Source: Dyella_B humi (GTDB lineage Bacteria; Pseudomonadota; Gammaproteobacteria; Xanthomonadales; Rhodanobacteraceae). Taken from it: 64,000 nt of DNA. Below are positions 53,261 through 61,417 of this stretch, piece by piece. Each line of letters starts with the position of its first letter. Position 1 is the first letter of the stretch. The notes beneath the pieces were generated by a model. That model did not search any database. It worked only from the letters and a program-made list of their open reading frames with translations, and had not been told where the DNA came from. The stretch covers positions 1,240,001 through 1,304,000 of the forward strand of contig NZ_JADIKI010000022.1 of NCBI RefSeq assembly GCF_044904605.1, read 5' to 3'. The position numbers and the translations under genes were made by a program.

Positions 53261-55492
53261 TCATCCCTCGCTCCTGTCCGGCCGAAGTATCAACGTCGCC
53301 AACGGCGGCAATAGCAAATTCAACGAATAAGGTTGCCCGCGGCAGCCGAGTTCATCGGCATGCACCTGGCCGCTATTGCCGAGGTTGGAGCCGCCGTAAT
53401 GCCTGCTGTCGGTGTTGCACACTTCGCGCCATGCGCCGCCTTCGGGTACGCCGACGCGATAGCCGCGGCGAACCTCCGGCGTGAAATTGCACACGACGAG
53501 AATTGGCGCCACGCCTTCACCGCCGTAACGAAGATACGCGTACACCGATGCATGGGTATCGTCACCGACCACCCATTGGAAACCTTCCGGTTCACAGTCG
53601 CAGCGATGCAGCGCCGGCTCGTGCACCAGCAGTTGATTGAGATCGCCCACGAGCTTATGCATACCGCGATGCATTGGATCTTCCAGCAGGTGCCAGTCCA
53701 GCGACCGGTCGTGATGCCATTCGCGGTGTTGCGCGAATTCGCCGCCCATGAACAGTAGCTTCTTGCCAGGGTGCGTCCACATGAAGCCGAAGTACGCGCG
53801 CAGGTTGGCGAACTTCTGCCAGCGGTCGCCCGGCATGCGCGCGATCAGCGAGCCCTTGCCGTGCACGACTTCGTCATGCGAGAGCGGCAGCACGAAGGCT
53901 TCCGAATAGGCGTAGGCCAGGCCGAAGGTAAGGTCGTGATGGTGATGGCGGCGATAGAGCGGATCGCGCTGCATGTAACCCAGGCTGTCGTGCATCCAGC
54001 CCATGTTCCACTTGTAGCTGAAGCCCAGGCCGCCTTCCGCTGCGTTGCGCGTGACGCCGGGCCATGCGGTGGATTCTTCCGCGATCACCAGCACGCCCGA
54101 TTGTTCGCGCGCCACGGTGGTGTTGAGCGCCTGCAGGAAGGCAATGGCTTCGAGATTTTCGCGCCCGCCGTGCTTGTTCGGTATCCATTCGCCTTCGGAA
54201 CGACTGTAGTCGCGATACAGCATGCTGGCCACTGCATCTACGCGCAGGCCATCCACGTGAAAGTGGCGCATCCAGTGCACGGCGCTGCCGAGCAGGTACT
54301 GGCGCACTTCATGGCGGCCGTAGTTGTAGATCAGCGTGTCCCAGTCTTGGTGCACGCCTTCGCGCGGATCGCTGTGCTCGTAGAGCTTGGTGCCGTCGAA
54401 ATCGCGCAGCCCATGCTCGTCGGAAGGAAAGTGCGCGCTTACCCAGTCGATGATCACGCCGATGCCGGCTACGTGGCAGGAATCGACGAAGCGAGCGAAC
54501 GCATCCGGGCTACCCATGCGCGCAGTGGGCGCGTACATGGCAATAGGCTGATAACCCCATGATCCGCCGAACGGATATTCGCTGATCGGCAGCAGTTCGA
54601 TATGCGTAAAGCCCTGCGCCTGCACGTAGGGAATCAGCCGCGTGGCGAGCGCGTTCCAATCGAACGGCAGTCCGTGTTCATCCCATTGCCAGGAAGTGAC
54701 GTGCACTTCGTAGATGGAAATCGGCAGGCGTTGATGATCGACTGACGCGCGATGCGCCATCCACGATGCATCATGCCAATTCACCGACAACGGCGCCGCC
54801 ACCACGGACGCGGTGGCGGGCGGCAGCTCGGCCCGTCGTGCGAATGGGTCCGCTTTCAGCGGCAACAGGTGCCCGTTGTGGTCGAGCAGTTCGAATTTGT
54901 AGAGCGCGCCCGCTTTCAGGCCGGGAATGAAAATCTCCCACAACCCTTCATGATCGTGCCGGCGCATTACGTGGCGACGGCCGTCCCATTCGTTGAAATC
55001 GCCGACTACCGAAACGCGTCGCGCATTCGGTGCCCACACCGAAAAATGCACCCCGCTTACGTTATTGAGATGCACCACGTGCGCACCAAGAATGTCGCCC
55101 GGATGGCTCAGTTCGCCAGCGCGAAACGCGTGCAGCGTACCTTCGGTGAGCAGGGTGCCGAAGGCATAGGGGTCGTTGATGATTTTCTTGCCGGTCGGCC
55201 ACTCGATGCGCAGACGATAATCGTCCGGCCGATGCGGTAGCGAGGCCGCGAAAACGCCTTCGGCCAGTCGCTGTGCCGGCCACACGTCGCCGTCGGGTGG
55301 GCAGATCACTTCCACCGCTGCGGCGCCGTGCGCGACAGTGGCTACGTACCAGTGATCGCCATGCCGATGCGGACCAAGCCATTCGAACGGTTCGCCGCAG
55401 CGCCCCCGGTCCAGGGCATGCAGAACCTCTACGGGAAAGTATGCGGAAAGGCGTGTCGCAGGCGCCACAGCAGTATCGCTATCGCTCCTCAC
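53261..55492 (-). CDS. glgB: 1,4-alpha-glucan branching enzyme
   Basis: The protein has 743 residues from a GTG at 55490-55492 that overlaps the glgA stop (GTGA); longer in-frame starts run into glgA. It introduces alpha-1,6 branches into glycogen. An N-terminal extension and CBM48 (VHFSVWAPNARRVSVVGDFN) precede a GH13 barrel with Asp in HVDGLRVDAVASMLYRDYSR (near 416), Glu in VIAEESTAWPG (near 469) and Asp in LPLSHDEVVHGKGSL (near 537). The length fits bacterial GlgB of the long type. Confidence 0.95.
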   Translation of the reverse strand: MRSDSDTAVAPATRLSAYFPVEVLHALDRGRCGEPFEWLGPHRHGDHWYVATVAHGAAAVEVICPPDGDVWPAQRLAEGVFAASLPHRPDDYRLRIEWPTGKKIINDPYAFGTLLTEGTLHAFRAGELSHPGDILGAHVVHLNNVSGVHFSVWAPNARRVSVVGDFNEWDGRRHVMRRHDHEGLWEIFIPGLKAGALYKFELLDHNGHLLPLKADPFARRAELPPATASVVAAPLSVNWHDASWMAHRASVDHQRLPISIYEVHVTSWQWDEHGLPFDWNALATRLIPYVQAQGFTHIELLPISEYPFGGSWGYQPIAMYAPTARMGSPDAFARFVDSCHVAGIGVIIDWVSAHFPSDEHGLRDFDGTKLYEHSDPREGVHQDWDTLIYNYGRHEVRQYLLGSAVHWMRHFHVDGLRVDAVASMLYRDYSRSEGEWIPNKHGGRENLEAIAFLQALNTTVAREQSGVLVIAEESTAWPGVTRNAAEGGLGFSYKWNMGWMHDSLGYMQRDPLYRRHHHHDLTFGLAYAYSEAFVLPLSHDEVVHGKGSLIARMPGDRWQKFANLRAYFGFMWTHPGKKLLFMGGEFAQHREWHHDRSLDWHLLEDPMHRGMHKLVGDLNQLLVHEPALHRCDCEPEGFQWVVGDDTHASVYAYLRYGGEGVAPILVVCNFTPEVRRGYRVGVPEGGAWREVCNTDSRHYGGSNLGNSGQVHADELGCRGQPYSLNLLLPPLATLILRPDRSEG

Positions 55493-57039
55493 GCGGCGGC
55501 CTTCTGCGGCAACATGCGGCGATACAGAGCCGCATACTGCCGGCCCGGCCCGTCCCAGCCGCGTTTTTCGAGCATCGCCGCGCCGCGCATGGCGTTGAGC
55601 AGCAAAGGCTCCGCAAAGATACGGAAGGCACGCTGCAGGCAGCGGCGCAGTTCGGATACGGTTGCGTCGCGGAACAGCAGGCCGGTGATGCCATCCTCGA
55701 TGGTGTCCATCAAGCCGCCGGTGGCATGGGCGATCGGCAGGCAGCCACATGTTTGTGCGTACATCTGGCTGAGGCCGCACGGCTCGTAGCGAGATGGCAT
55801 CAGCAGGAAATCCGCGCCCGCGAACATGCGCCGCGCCAAGCCTTCCTCGAACCCGATATGCGCGGCGACGCGGCCGTGGAAACGGCGAGGTAGACGCGCG
55901 ATGGTACGTTCGATAGCCGGATCGCCGCGACCGATCAGAGCAAGCTGACCGCCAGCGGCGATGATTTGCGGTGCCGCTTCGCAGATCAGGTCAACACCTT
56001 TCTGCTGCACCATGCGCGAGATCACCGCGAATAGCGGACCGTTCTGCTCGCGCAGGCCCATTTCTTCGCGTAGATGTCGCGTGTTCTCCCTTCGCCTGTC
56101 CCACTGACCGATGGTGAACGGAGTGATCAGCGCCGGATCATGCTGTGGATCCCAACTCGGATCGATGCCATTGACGATGCCGATCAGGCGACCTTCCAGC
56201 GAACGCTTACGCAGCAACGCATCCAGGCCGCAACCATGGACGGGCTCGATGATCTGCTTGGCGTAGCTTTCGCTGACGGTGGTGAGATAAGTGGCTTTGG
56301 CGACGCCTTCATGCAGGAACGAAATGCGCCCGCGAGGCTCGTGCTCGGTGCGCCTGCGCGACATGCCGATGCTGTTGGCCGACGAAGGCGGGAACACGCC
56401 TTGGTAAGCCAAGTTGTGAATGGTCAGCACGGTCGGCACGCCGGCGCTTTCGCCGTCCAGGTAATGCGCCGTCAGCGCGCACGGCCAGTCGTTCAGATGC
56501 AGCAGGTCGGGGCGCCAGTTCACATGTGCGCGGCCGAGCGCGATATCAGCGGCCGCGTGGGAAAGCGTGGCAAAGCGGATGTCGTTGTCGTGCCACTCGT
56601 GACCGTGCGCATCCGTATAGGGCGAGCCTTCGCGCTCGTACAGCTCGGCGTTGATCAGCACGAGCACGGTTAGCCCGTCCTCAGTCTGGATCTCACCGAT
56701 CTCGCAAGCGGGCAATTTGTGAAAGGCGGGCGTTCTACCAACCACGCGCATGCGGTCGCCGGCGTTGGCCAGCACTTTCGTATAGGCCGGCAGCAGCACG
56801 CGTACGTCGTGGTAGTTGGCCAGTGCGCGGGGTAGAGCGGCGGAAACATCGCCCAGGCCGCCGGCTTTGATGAAATCGGTCATTTCGGTGGTGACGAACA
56901 GCACCTTGCCGCCGACGTGGTCGTTGCGCGTGCCGGTGGCCGGTGGTTCGGGTCTGCGCCGATGTACGCCGGGGATAATTTCACGTTTTTGGTGCCGACG
57001 TGGCGAATAAGTCCTGTGTACGGGTCTTGCGATAGTCAT
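55489..57039 (-). CDS. glgA: Glycogen synthase (ADP-glucose, GT5)
   Basis: The protein has about 516 residues from the ATG at 57039; ATGs at 57054 and 57126 are possible, but the extra N-terminus is not protein-like, and even the chosen start leaves a basic 40-residue leader before KVLFVTTEMTDF. The ADP-glucose site is KAGGLGDVSAAL (near 57), and the C-terminal GT-B nucleotide site includes PSRYEPCGLSQMY (near 420). It elongates alpha-1,4-glucan. It is the first gene of the operon, divergent from the mscS-type gene. No glgC is in the window, so ADP-glucose must come from elsewhere. Confidence 0.93.
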   Translation of the reverse strand: MTIARPVHRTYSPRRHQKREIIPGVHRRRPEPPATGTRNDHVGGKVLFVTTEMTDFIKAGGLGDVSAALPRALANYHDVRVLLPAYTKVLANAGDRMRVVGRTPAFHKLPACEIGEIQTEDGLTVLVLINAELYEREGSPYTDAHGHEWHDNDIRFATLSHAAADIALGRAHVNWRPDLLHLNDWPCALTAHYLDGESAGVPTVLTIHNLAYQGVFPPSSANSIGMSRRRTEHEPRGRISFLHEGVAKATYLTTVSESYAKQIIEPVHGCGLDALLRKRSLEGRLIGIVNGIDPSWDPQHDPALITPFTIGQWDRRRENTRHLREEMGLREQNGPLFAVISRMVQQKGVDLICEAAPQIIAAGGQLALIGRGDPAIERTIARLPRRFHGRVAAHIGFEEGLARRMFAGADFLLMPSRYEPCGLSQMYAQTCGCLPIAHATGGLMDTIEDGITGLLFRDATVSELRRCLQRAFRIFAEPLLLNAMRGAAMLEKRGWDGPGRQYAALYRRMLPQKAAA

Positions 57040-57340
57040 CGCATCGGTTCTCATGAAATGTCTGCAAGGCGACGATTCGCCGATAATTGCAGTGCTTATG
57101 CTTGAGGTTAGGGCGCGAAGGATCAAACTCGCGTACAGCTAGCGATGTGGCAAAGTGAAGATCGCGAGACGAATGGCGGCGATCGCGCACGCGCAATTTC
57201 CACTGCGCACAGTGCATAAATGCGTGAACAACTTTTCGTGCACGCGAGCTTTACAGTAGAGAGTGCACGGTAAGGCGGTTGCCCTTCGTCTGTTGGAAGG
57301 TATTCCCACCATTTCCGTGAAGCGTCATTTTTTCCTGGAC

Positions 57341-57418
57341 GTTATTCCCGCGAAAGCGGGGATCCATGTTGTTCTGAGGCTGAAAGCTAAGATGATTTCC
57401 CGCTTTCGCGAGAATGAC
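57341..57418. repeat. Decayed paired inverted repeat (family B) at the 5' end of the mscS-type gene
   Basis: GTTATTCCCGCGAAAGCGGG and CCCGCTTTCGCGAGAATGAC are inverse arms with a few mismatches. The repeat lies across the only ATG (57392) available near the signal peptide of the channel gene, so it has altered the original 5' end. Confidence 0.8.
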
Positions 57419-59944
57419 GCCCCAGCAAGATGGAACGCCAGCAATAAAACCTTGCAAGCACTCGTCATCGGTTTGCTTGCCTGGACATGTATCACGTCGG
57501 CCTTCGCCACAGAGCCATCCACGTCATCGTCCAGCGCCAACGCGCCATACGTCCAGGCCGCCGCGGGCAACACAAATCCGCCTGATCCATCGAGCAAGAC
57601 CACCGCAGCAACAGCGCCATCCAAGAGCGCATCCGCATCCCAGGCCGCCGCCAAGCCAACTGCCATCGTTCCACTGCAGGCCAATGGCCTCATCGCCCGC
57701 AGCTTGCGGCAGATCAGTCAGTGGGTCGATGGGCTAGGGCAACAGTTGGATGAGGCGCATCGCTCGCTGCTGGCCTTGCTCGCGCTGTTCGCGCGTTCCG
57801 GCGGAAACATCGCCAACGTCGTTGATCGCCAGCTGCTGCTGCAGACAGCAGGTGCGCTCGCCGGCATGTTTGCGGTGGGGATGCTGTTCGAATGGCTGCT
57901 GCATTTTCTGCTCAAGCGCCCCTTGCGGGCACTGGTCGCCAAGGCGAACGCAGTGGATGAGCGCGATCGGCACCACGAGGCGCGTGAATACACCGCCGCC
58001 CGTCGCGAAGCGCAGGCAGCGCAGGTATCGGAAGCGCGGCAGGCCGAGCAGGCCAAGACGATGGCGGGCGTGCAACCGCTGTCCAGCGACGTGGCGCTGA
58101 TGCACACCAACGAAGACGGCGTCGATCGGGTGGAGCCCGTGCGCGTAGGCGAGCAGAACACGGCTAGCGGTCCGCAGTCGGCGAGTGCGAGTCCAGGCAG
58201 CGTGTCTCCTGGCAAACCGGGCAAGACGTCGAACCATGCGAAGCCGGCGCGATACGTGAGCACCTTGCACCATCTGCTATTTGCGTTCGGCGCGTTGTTG
58301 CTTAATCTTCTTCCACTGGTCGTGTTCTTTGTCGTCTCCGGTCTTGTGCTGCGCGGAATCGGTAGCGACGACGAACGGGTGCACGCGGTGGCCAGCAGCT
58401 TCATCGACGCCTACATCAGCACGCGCATCACTATGGCCGTGTTGCGGCTATTGGTGTCGCCGGAAGGGCCGGGCCTGTGCGTGCTGCGCGTGAGTCATCA
58501 GACGACGAAAACCGTGCTGATCTGGATGCGCAGCATCGTGATCGTCGCAGCGTTCGGCATCGCCATCGGCGATGCGTTGGAAGCGCTGGGCGGTGGCGCA
58601 GCAAGCCGCATGGCCTTCATCAAGCTCGTTTCGCTATTCGTGCATGTCGCGGCGGCGATTCTTATCCTGCGATTGCGCAGACCGGTGGCGCACGCCATCG
58701 CGGCGACGCCCGGCGCGAGCGGCGCAGTGGCTGCCGCTCGCAATTGGCTCGCACGCGTATGGGCATTGTTCGCGGTGACTTTCGTCATGGGCGCGTGGGT
58801 AGTGTGGGCGCTCGGCGTGGAAGATGGTTTTCCCAAGCTCATTCACTTCATCGGGCTTTCGGCGGGCATCCTGATCGCGGCACGGATCGCCACCATTCTG
58901 GTGCAGGGTGCGCTTGGGCGCGCGTTCCGCCATCGCGATGCCGACGGTGCGGCGGCCAGCGACGCACGCAGCCGGCTCGCGCATCGCTATTACCCGGTTA
59001 TCAGCGGATTGGTGTCGTTCTTCATCGCGCTGTTCACCATCATCGCGCTGTTCCAGGCCTGGGGGCTGGATGCGATCGGATGGTTCGAGAATGGCGCGAT
59101 CGGTCGCAGCCTGACTTCCGCTTCGCTGACGATCCTGGTGGCGACCATTATTGCCATTTCCGTGTGGGAGGCAGCGAGTTACAGCATCGAACGCCGCATC
59201 GCGCTATGGACCGAGCACGGCGACCTGATGCGTGCAGCGCGCCTGCGCACGCTGCTGCCGATGATGCGCACCGGTCTGTTGATCGGCGTGGTGCTGGTGG
59301 TGGGGCTTACCGCCTTGAACGAAATCGGCATCAACACCACGCCGCTGCTGGCCAGCGCCAGCATCGTCGGCGTGGCGCTGGGTTTCGGCTCGCAGAAACT
59401 GGTGCAGGATTTCATCACCGGCATCTTTTTGCTGATGGAAAACGCGATGCAGGTAGGCGACTGGGTCACTGTGGCCGGCGTTTCCGGCACGGTGGAATAC
59501 CTTTCCGTGCGCACGGTGCGGCTACGCGGCGGTGACGGTTCGCTTTACATCATTCCCTTCAGCTCGGTGACCACGGTAAACAACATCAACCGCGGCGTGG
59601 GCAATGCATCCATGAGTGTGAACATTGCTTACGGCGTAGATGTGGACCGCGCGATGGAGGAGTTAGCGAGGATCGGCAAGGATCTGCGCAACGATCCGGC
59701 TTTCCGGGATCTCATTCTCAAGGATCTGGATATCTGGGGTGTGGATGCGATGGATGGGTCCAAAGTCACCCTCGCCGGCCAGATGCAATGCAAGGACATT
59801 GGACGCTGGGGCGTGCAGCGCGAACTCAATCGACGCATCGTGCGCCGCTTCCGTGAGATCGGCATCGAACTGGCTAATCCGCACGCCAGTTATCTGTTTA
59901 CGCAACAGGAAACCAAGCCGGTGACGAGGACTTCGAGCAAGTGA
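57392..59944 (+). CDS. Large MscS-type mechanosensitive channel (YbiO/MscM-like)
   Basis: The protein has about 850 residues if begun at ATG 57392; GTG 57263 gives 893. The start is uncertain because a REP element covers this region. A signal peptide (TLQALVIGLLAWTCITSAFA), a disordered periplasmic linker and about ten membrane helices follow. The pore helix and beta domain are clear: ASIVGVALGFGSQKLVQDFI near the last quarter, then LMENAMQVGDWVTVAGVSGT and SSVTTVNNINRG. The protein opens under membrane tension to release solutes; placement beside trehalose genes suggests osmotic balance. Confidence 0.88.
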   Translation: MISRFRENDAPARWNASNKTLQALVIGLLAWTCITSAFATEPSTSSSSANAPYVQAAAGNTNPPDPSSKTTAATAPSKSASASQAAAKPTAIVPLQANGLIARSLRQISQWVDGLGQQLDEAHRSLLALLALFARSGGNIANVVDRQLLLQTAGALAGMFAVGMLFEWLLHFLLKRPLRALVAKANAVDERDRHHEAREYTAARREAQAAQVSEARQAEQAKTMAGVQPLSSDVALMHTNEDGVDRVEPVRVGEQNTASGPQSASASPGSVSPGKPGKTSNHAKPARYVSTLHHLLFAFGALLLNLLPLVVFFVVSGLVLRGIGSDDERVHAVASSFIDAYISTRITMAVLRLLVSPEGPGLCVLRVSHQTTKTVLIWMRSIVIVAAFGIAIGDALEALGGGAASRMAFIKLVSLFVHVAAAILILRLRRPVAHAIAATPGASGAVAAARNWLARVWALFAVTFVMGAWVVWALGVEDGFPKLIHFIGLSAGILIAARIATILVQGALGRAFRHRDADGAAASDARSRLAHRYYPVISGLVSFFIALFTIIALFQAWGLDAIGWFENGAIGRSLTSASLTILVATIIAISVWEAASYSIERRIALWTEHGDLMRAARLRTLLPMMRTGLLIGVVLVVGLTALNEIGINTTPLLASASIVGVALGFGSQKLVQDFITGIFLLMENAMQVGDWVTVAGVSGTVEYLSVRTVRLRGGDGSLYIIPFSSVTTVNNINRGVGNASMSVNIAYGVDVDRAMEELARIGKDLRNDPAFRDLILKDLDIWGVDAMDGSKVTLAGQMQCKDIGRWGVQRELNRRIVRRFREIGIELANPHASYLFTQQETKPVTRTSSK

Positions 59945-60036
59945 ATCCGCCGTGCAGGAAATGTTGCGAAGTTCTTGCGGCGACGCCTCCTTCATGGTTG
60001 CGACGTTAGGTTCCATCAGGAAAACAGGAGATTCCC

Positions 60037-60897
60037 ATGAGCATGCTGCAGGTAGAAACGGACAGCCTGGGTCGGTCGATCGAACTGTTCTACGAAGACG
60101 TCGGCTACGGGCCACCCGTCGTGCTGCTGCATGGCTGGCCGTTCGATCATGCGATGTGGGAAGAACAGGCTTTCGCGCTGGCCACCGGCGGCTGCCGGGT
60201 GATCACCTACGATCGTCGCGGCTTCGGTAAATCCTCCAAGCCCGCCGACGGTTACAACTTCAACCGTTTCGTCGATGATTTGAAAGCCCTGCTCGATGCG
60301 CTCGATCTGCACGACGTGACCCTGGTCGGTTATTCGATGGGTGCGGGCGAAGTCGTGCGCTACATGGGACGCCACCTTGGTCAGCGCGTCACCCGCTTCG
60401 CCCTGGTGAGCGCGGTAACGCCTTCCATCATTCGGAGCAAGGACAACCCCGAAGGCGCCGACGACGCGAGGCTCGACGACGTCTACACGCGCATTCGCGC
60501 CGACCGCTTCGCCTTCATCGAGCAGTTCGTCGCGCAAGTGTTCGATGGTTCGGGTGTCGGTCATGCCACTGTAGAGTGGATCAAATCGCTGGCCGAGCCG
60601 GCTTCGCGCATCGCCATGCTTTCCTGCGTTCGCGCGTTTGCAGAAACAGATTTCACCGGCGACATGGCGGCGGCGATCAATCTGTCTTCGCTCGTGATCC
60701 ACGGAACGGAAGATCACATTGCGCCGTTTGCTTCGAATGGTAGGCGCACGGCGGATTTGTTGCCGGGATGCATTTTTCGGCCGTATGAAGGCGGATCGCA
60801 TGGATTGTTTGCGACGCATGCGTCGATGTTGAGCGAGGATTTGCTGGGATTGGTGCGAACGCCGCCGTCGCAGACCTTGCCGCCGACGGTGTTTTAG
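60037..60897 (+). CDS. Alpha/beta hydrolase (cofactor-free haloperoxidase-like)
   Basis: This 286-residue protein has VVLLHGWPFDHAMWEEQ (oxyanion), the nucleophile Ser in VGYSMGAGEVVRY, Asp in IHGTEDHIAPF and His in EGGSHGLFATH. The GYSMG-GE elbow and overall length resemble non-haem chloroperoxidases and related esterases. The natural substrate is unknown. The start is an ATG after AACAGGAGATTCCC. It is a single gene 92 bp downstream of the channel. Confidence 0.88.
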   Translation: MSMLQVETDSLGRSIELFYEDVGYGPPVVLLHGWPFDHAMWEEQAFALATGGCRVITYDRRGFGKSSKPADGYNFNRFVDDLKALLDALDLHDVTLVGYSMGAGEVVRYMGRHLGQRVTRFALVSAVTPSIIRSKDNPEGADDARLDDVYTRIRADRFAFIEQFVAQVFDGSGVGHATVEWIKSLAEPASRIAMLSCVRAFAETDFTGDMAAAINLSSLVIHGTEDHIAPFASNGRRTADLLPGCIFRPYEGGSHGLFATHASMLSEDLLGLVRTPPSQTLPPTVF

Positions 60898-60904
60898 TTT
60901 TGCT

Positions 60905-60927
60905 CCCTCTCCCCTCTGGGGAGAGGG
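60905..60927. repeat. GC-rich hairpin repeat (CCCTCTCCCC family)
   Basis: CCCTCTCCCC-TCT-GGGGAGAGGG is a perfect ten-base stem, followed by TTGGGGTGAGGGGCCAATC as in the copy at 41738. It begins seven bases after the hydrolase stop and may stop transcription or stabilise the mRNA. Confidence 0.75.
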
Positions 60928-60968
60928 TTGGGGTGAGGGGCCAATCTCGCGGAGATATTTCTTAGTGC

Positions 60969-61080
60969 GTAGGTTGGCGGTGAGGCGAAGCCGAACCCCA
61001 ACGTTTGCGCGATGTTTCGCATTTCGCGATGCACTCGCTGGCGAAATGTTGGGGTTCGGCTTCGCCCGCCGCAAACCTAC
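60969..61080. repeat. Long inverted repeat of GTAGGTTGG type
   Basis: Arms of about 33 bases (GTAGGTTGGCGGTGAGGCGA and the inverse end CGCCCGCCGCAAACCTAC) are separated by about 45 bases. A short relative is at 10081. The sequence differs from families A-D, making it another dispersed repeat type in this genome. Confidence 0.8.
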
Positions 61081-61110
61081 ATTCACTAGCAGCGCGAAAA
61101 AGGGACCGCC

Positions 61111-61144
61111 CTAAAACAAAACGAGCCGCCTATAAAGGCGACTC
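61111..61144 (-). terminator. Orphan intrinsic terminator
   Basis: An eight-pair stem with one G-U wobble and a six-base loop is followed by TTTTGTTTT on the minus strand. On the plus strand there is no U-run. No gene on the minus strand between 61145 and the thiE stop at 62409 needs it. Confidence 0.7.
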
Positions 61145-61168
61145 GGTCGGGCATCGGTCATCCATGTT

Positions 61169-61186
61169 GAGGAGGGGCCCCTCCTC
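61169..61186. repeat. Perfect 18 bp palindrome
   Basis: GAGGAGGGGCCCCTCCTC is fully self-complementary. It could be a protein-binding site or a stem in the candidate small RNA. It is not repeated elsewhere in the window as far as seen. Confidence 0.6.
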
Positions 61187-61417
61187 GGCGCCTGACTTCC
61201 CGGCGAGCCATTTATCGCATATTGGCAGTTGGCTGTCAGGGGGTTTCACGACGAATTCACCCGAAACGGCCTGTTTCTCCGTGACCTACTTGTCAGTAGA
61301 GGCCAGGGTCTGGACGAGCCGGCGGCCATCCCTTTATAAGAGCGGGTCGCCGCACGATACAGTCGCCGCGGTCAAGGAGTGGTACTGGCTCCCCATGCAA
61401 CGGATACAAGGATCTTC

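Larger units (their letters stand above)
61111..61330 (-). ncRNA. Candidate small RNA ending at a minus-strand intrinsic terminator
   Basis: GAGUCGCC-UUUAUA-GGCGGCUC followed by UUUUGUUUU (61111-61144 read on the minus strand) is a good intrinsic terminator, yet no minus-strand gene lies upstream of it. A TATAAA element near 61335 could be the -10 box for a transcript of about 220 bases. The interval contains a perfect 18-base palindrome (61169-61186) and a small stem CTACT-GACA-AGTAG, so the RNA would be strongly folded. No match to tmRNA, 6S, RNase P or SRP RNA is recognised. Confidence 0.28.

Noticed and set aside
55492..55780. Longer GlgB N-terminus starting at 55780
   Set aside because: The extra residues are antisense-like, arginine-rich and lie wholly within glgA; the GTGA overlap start gives the usual length.
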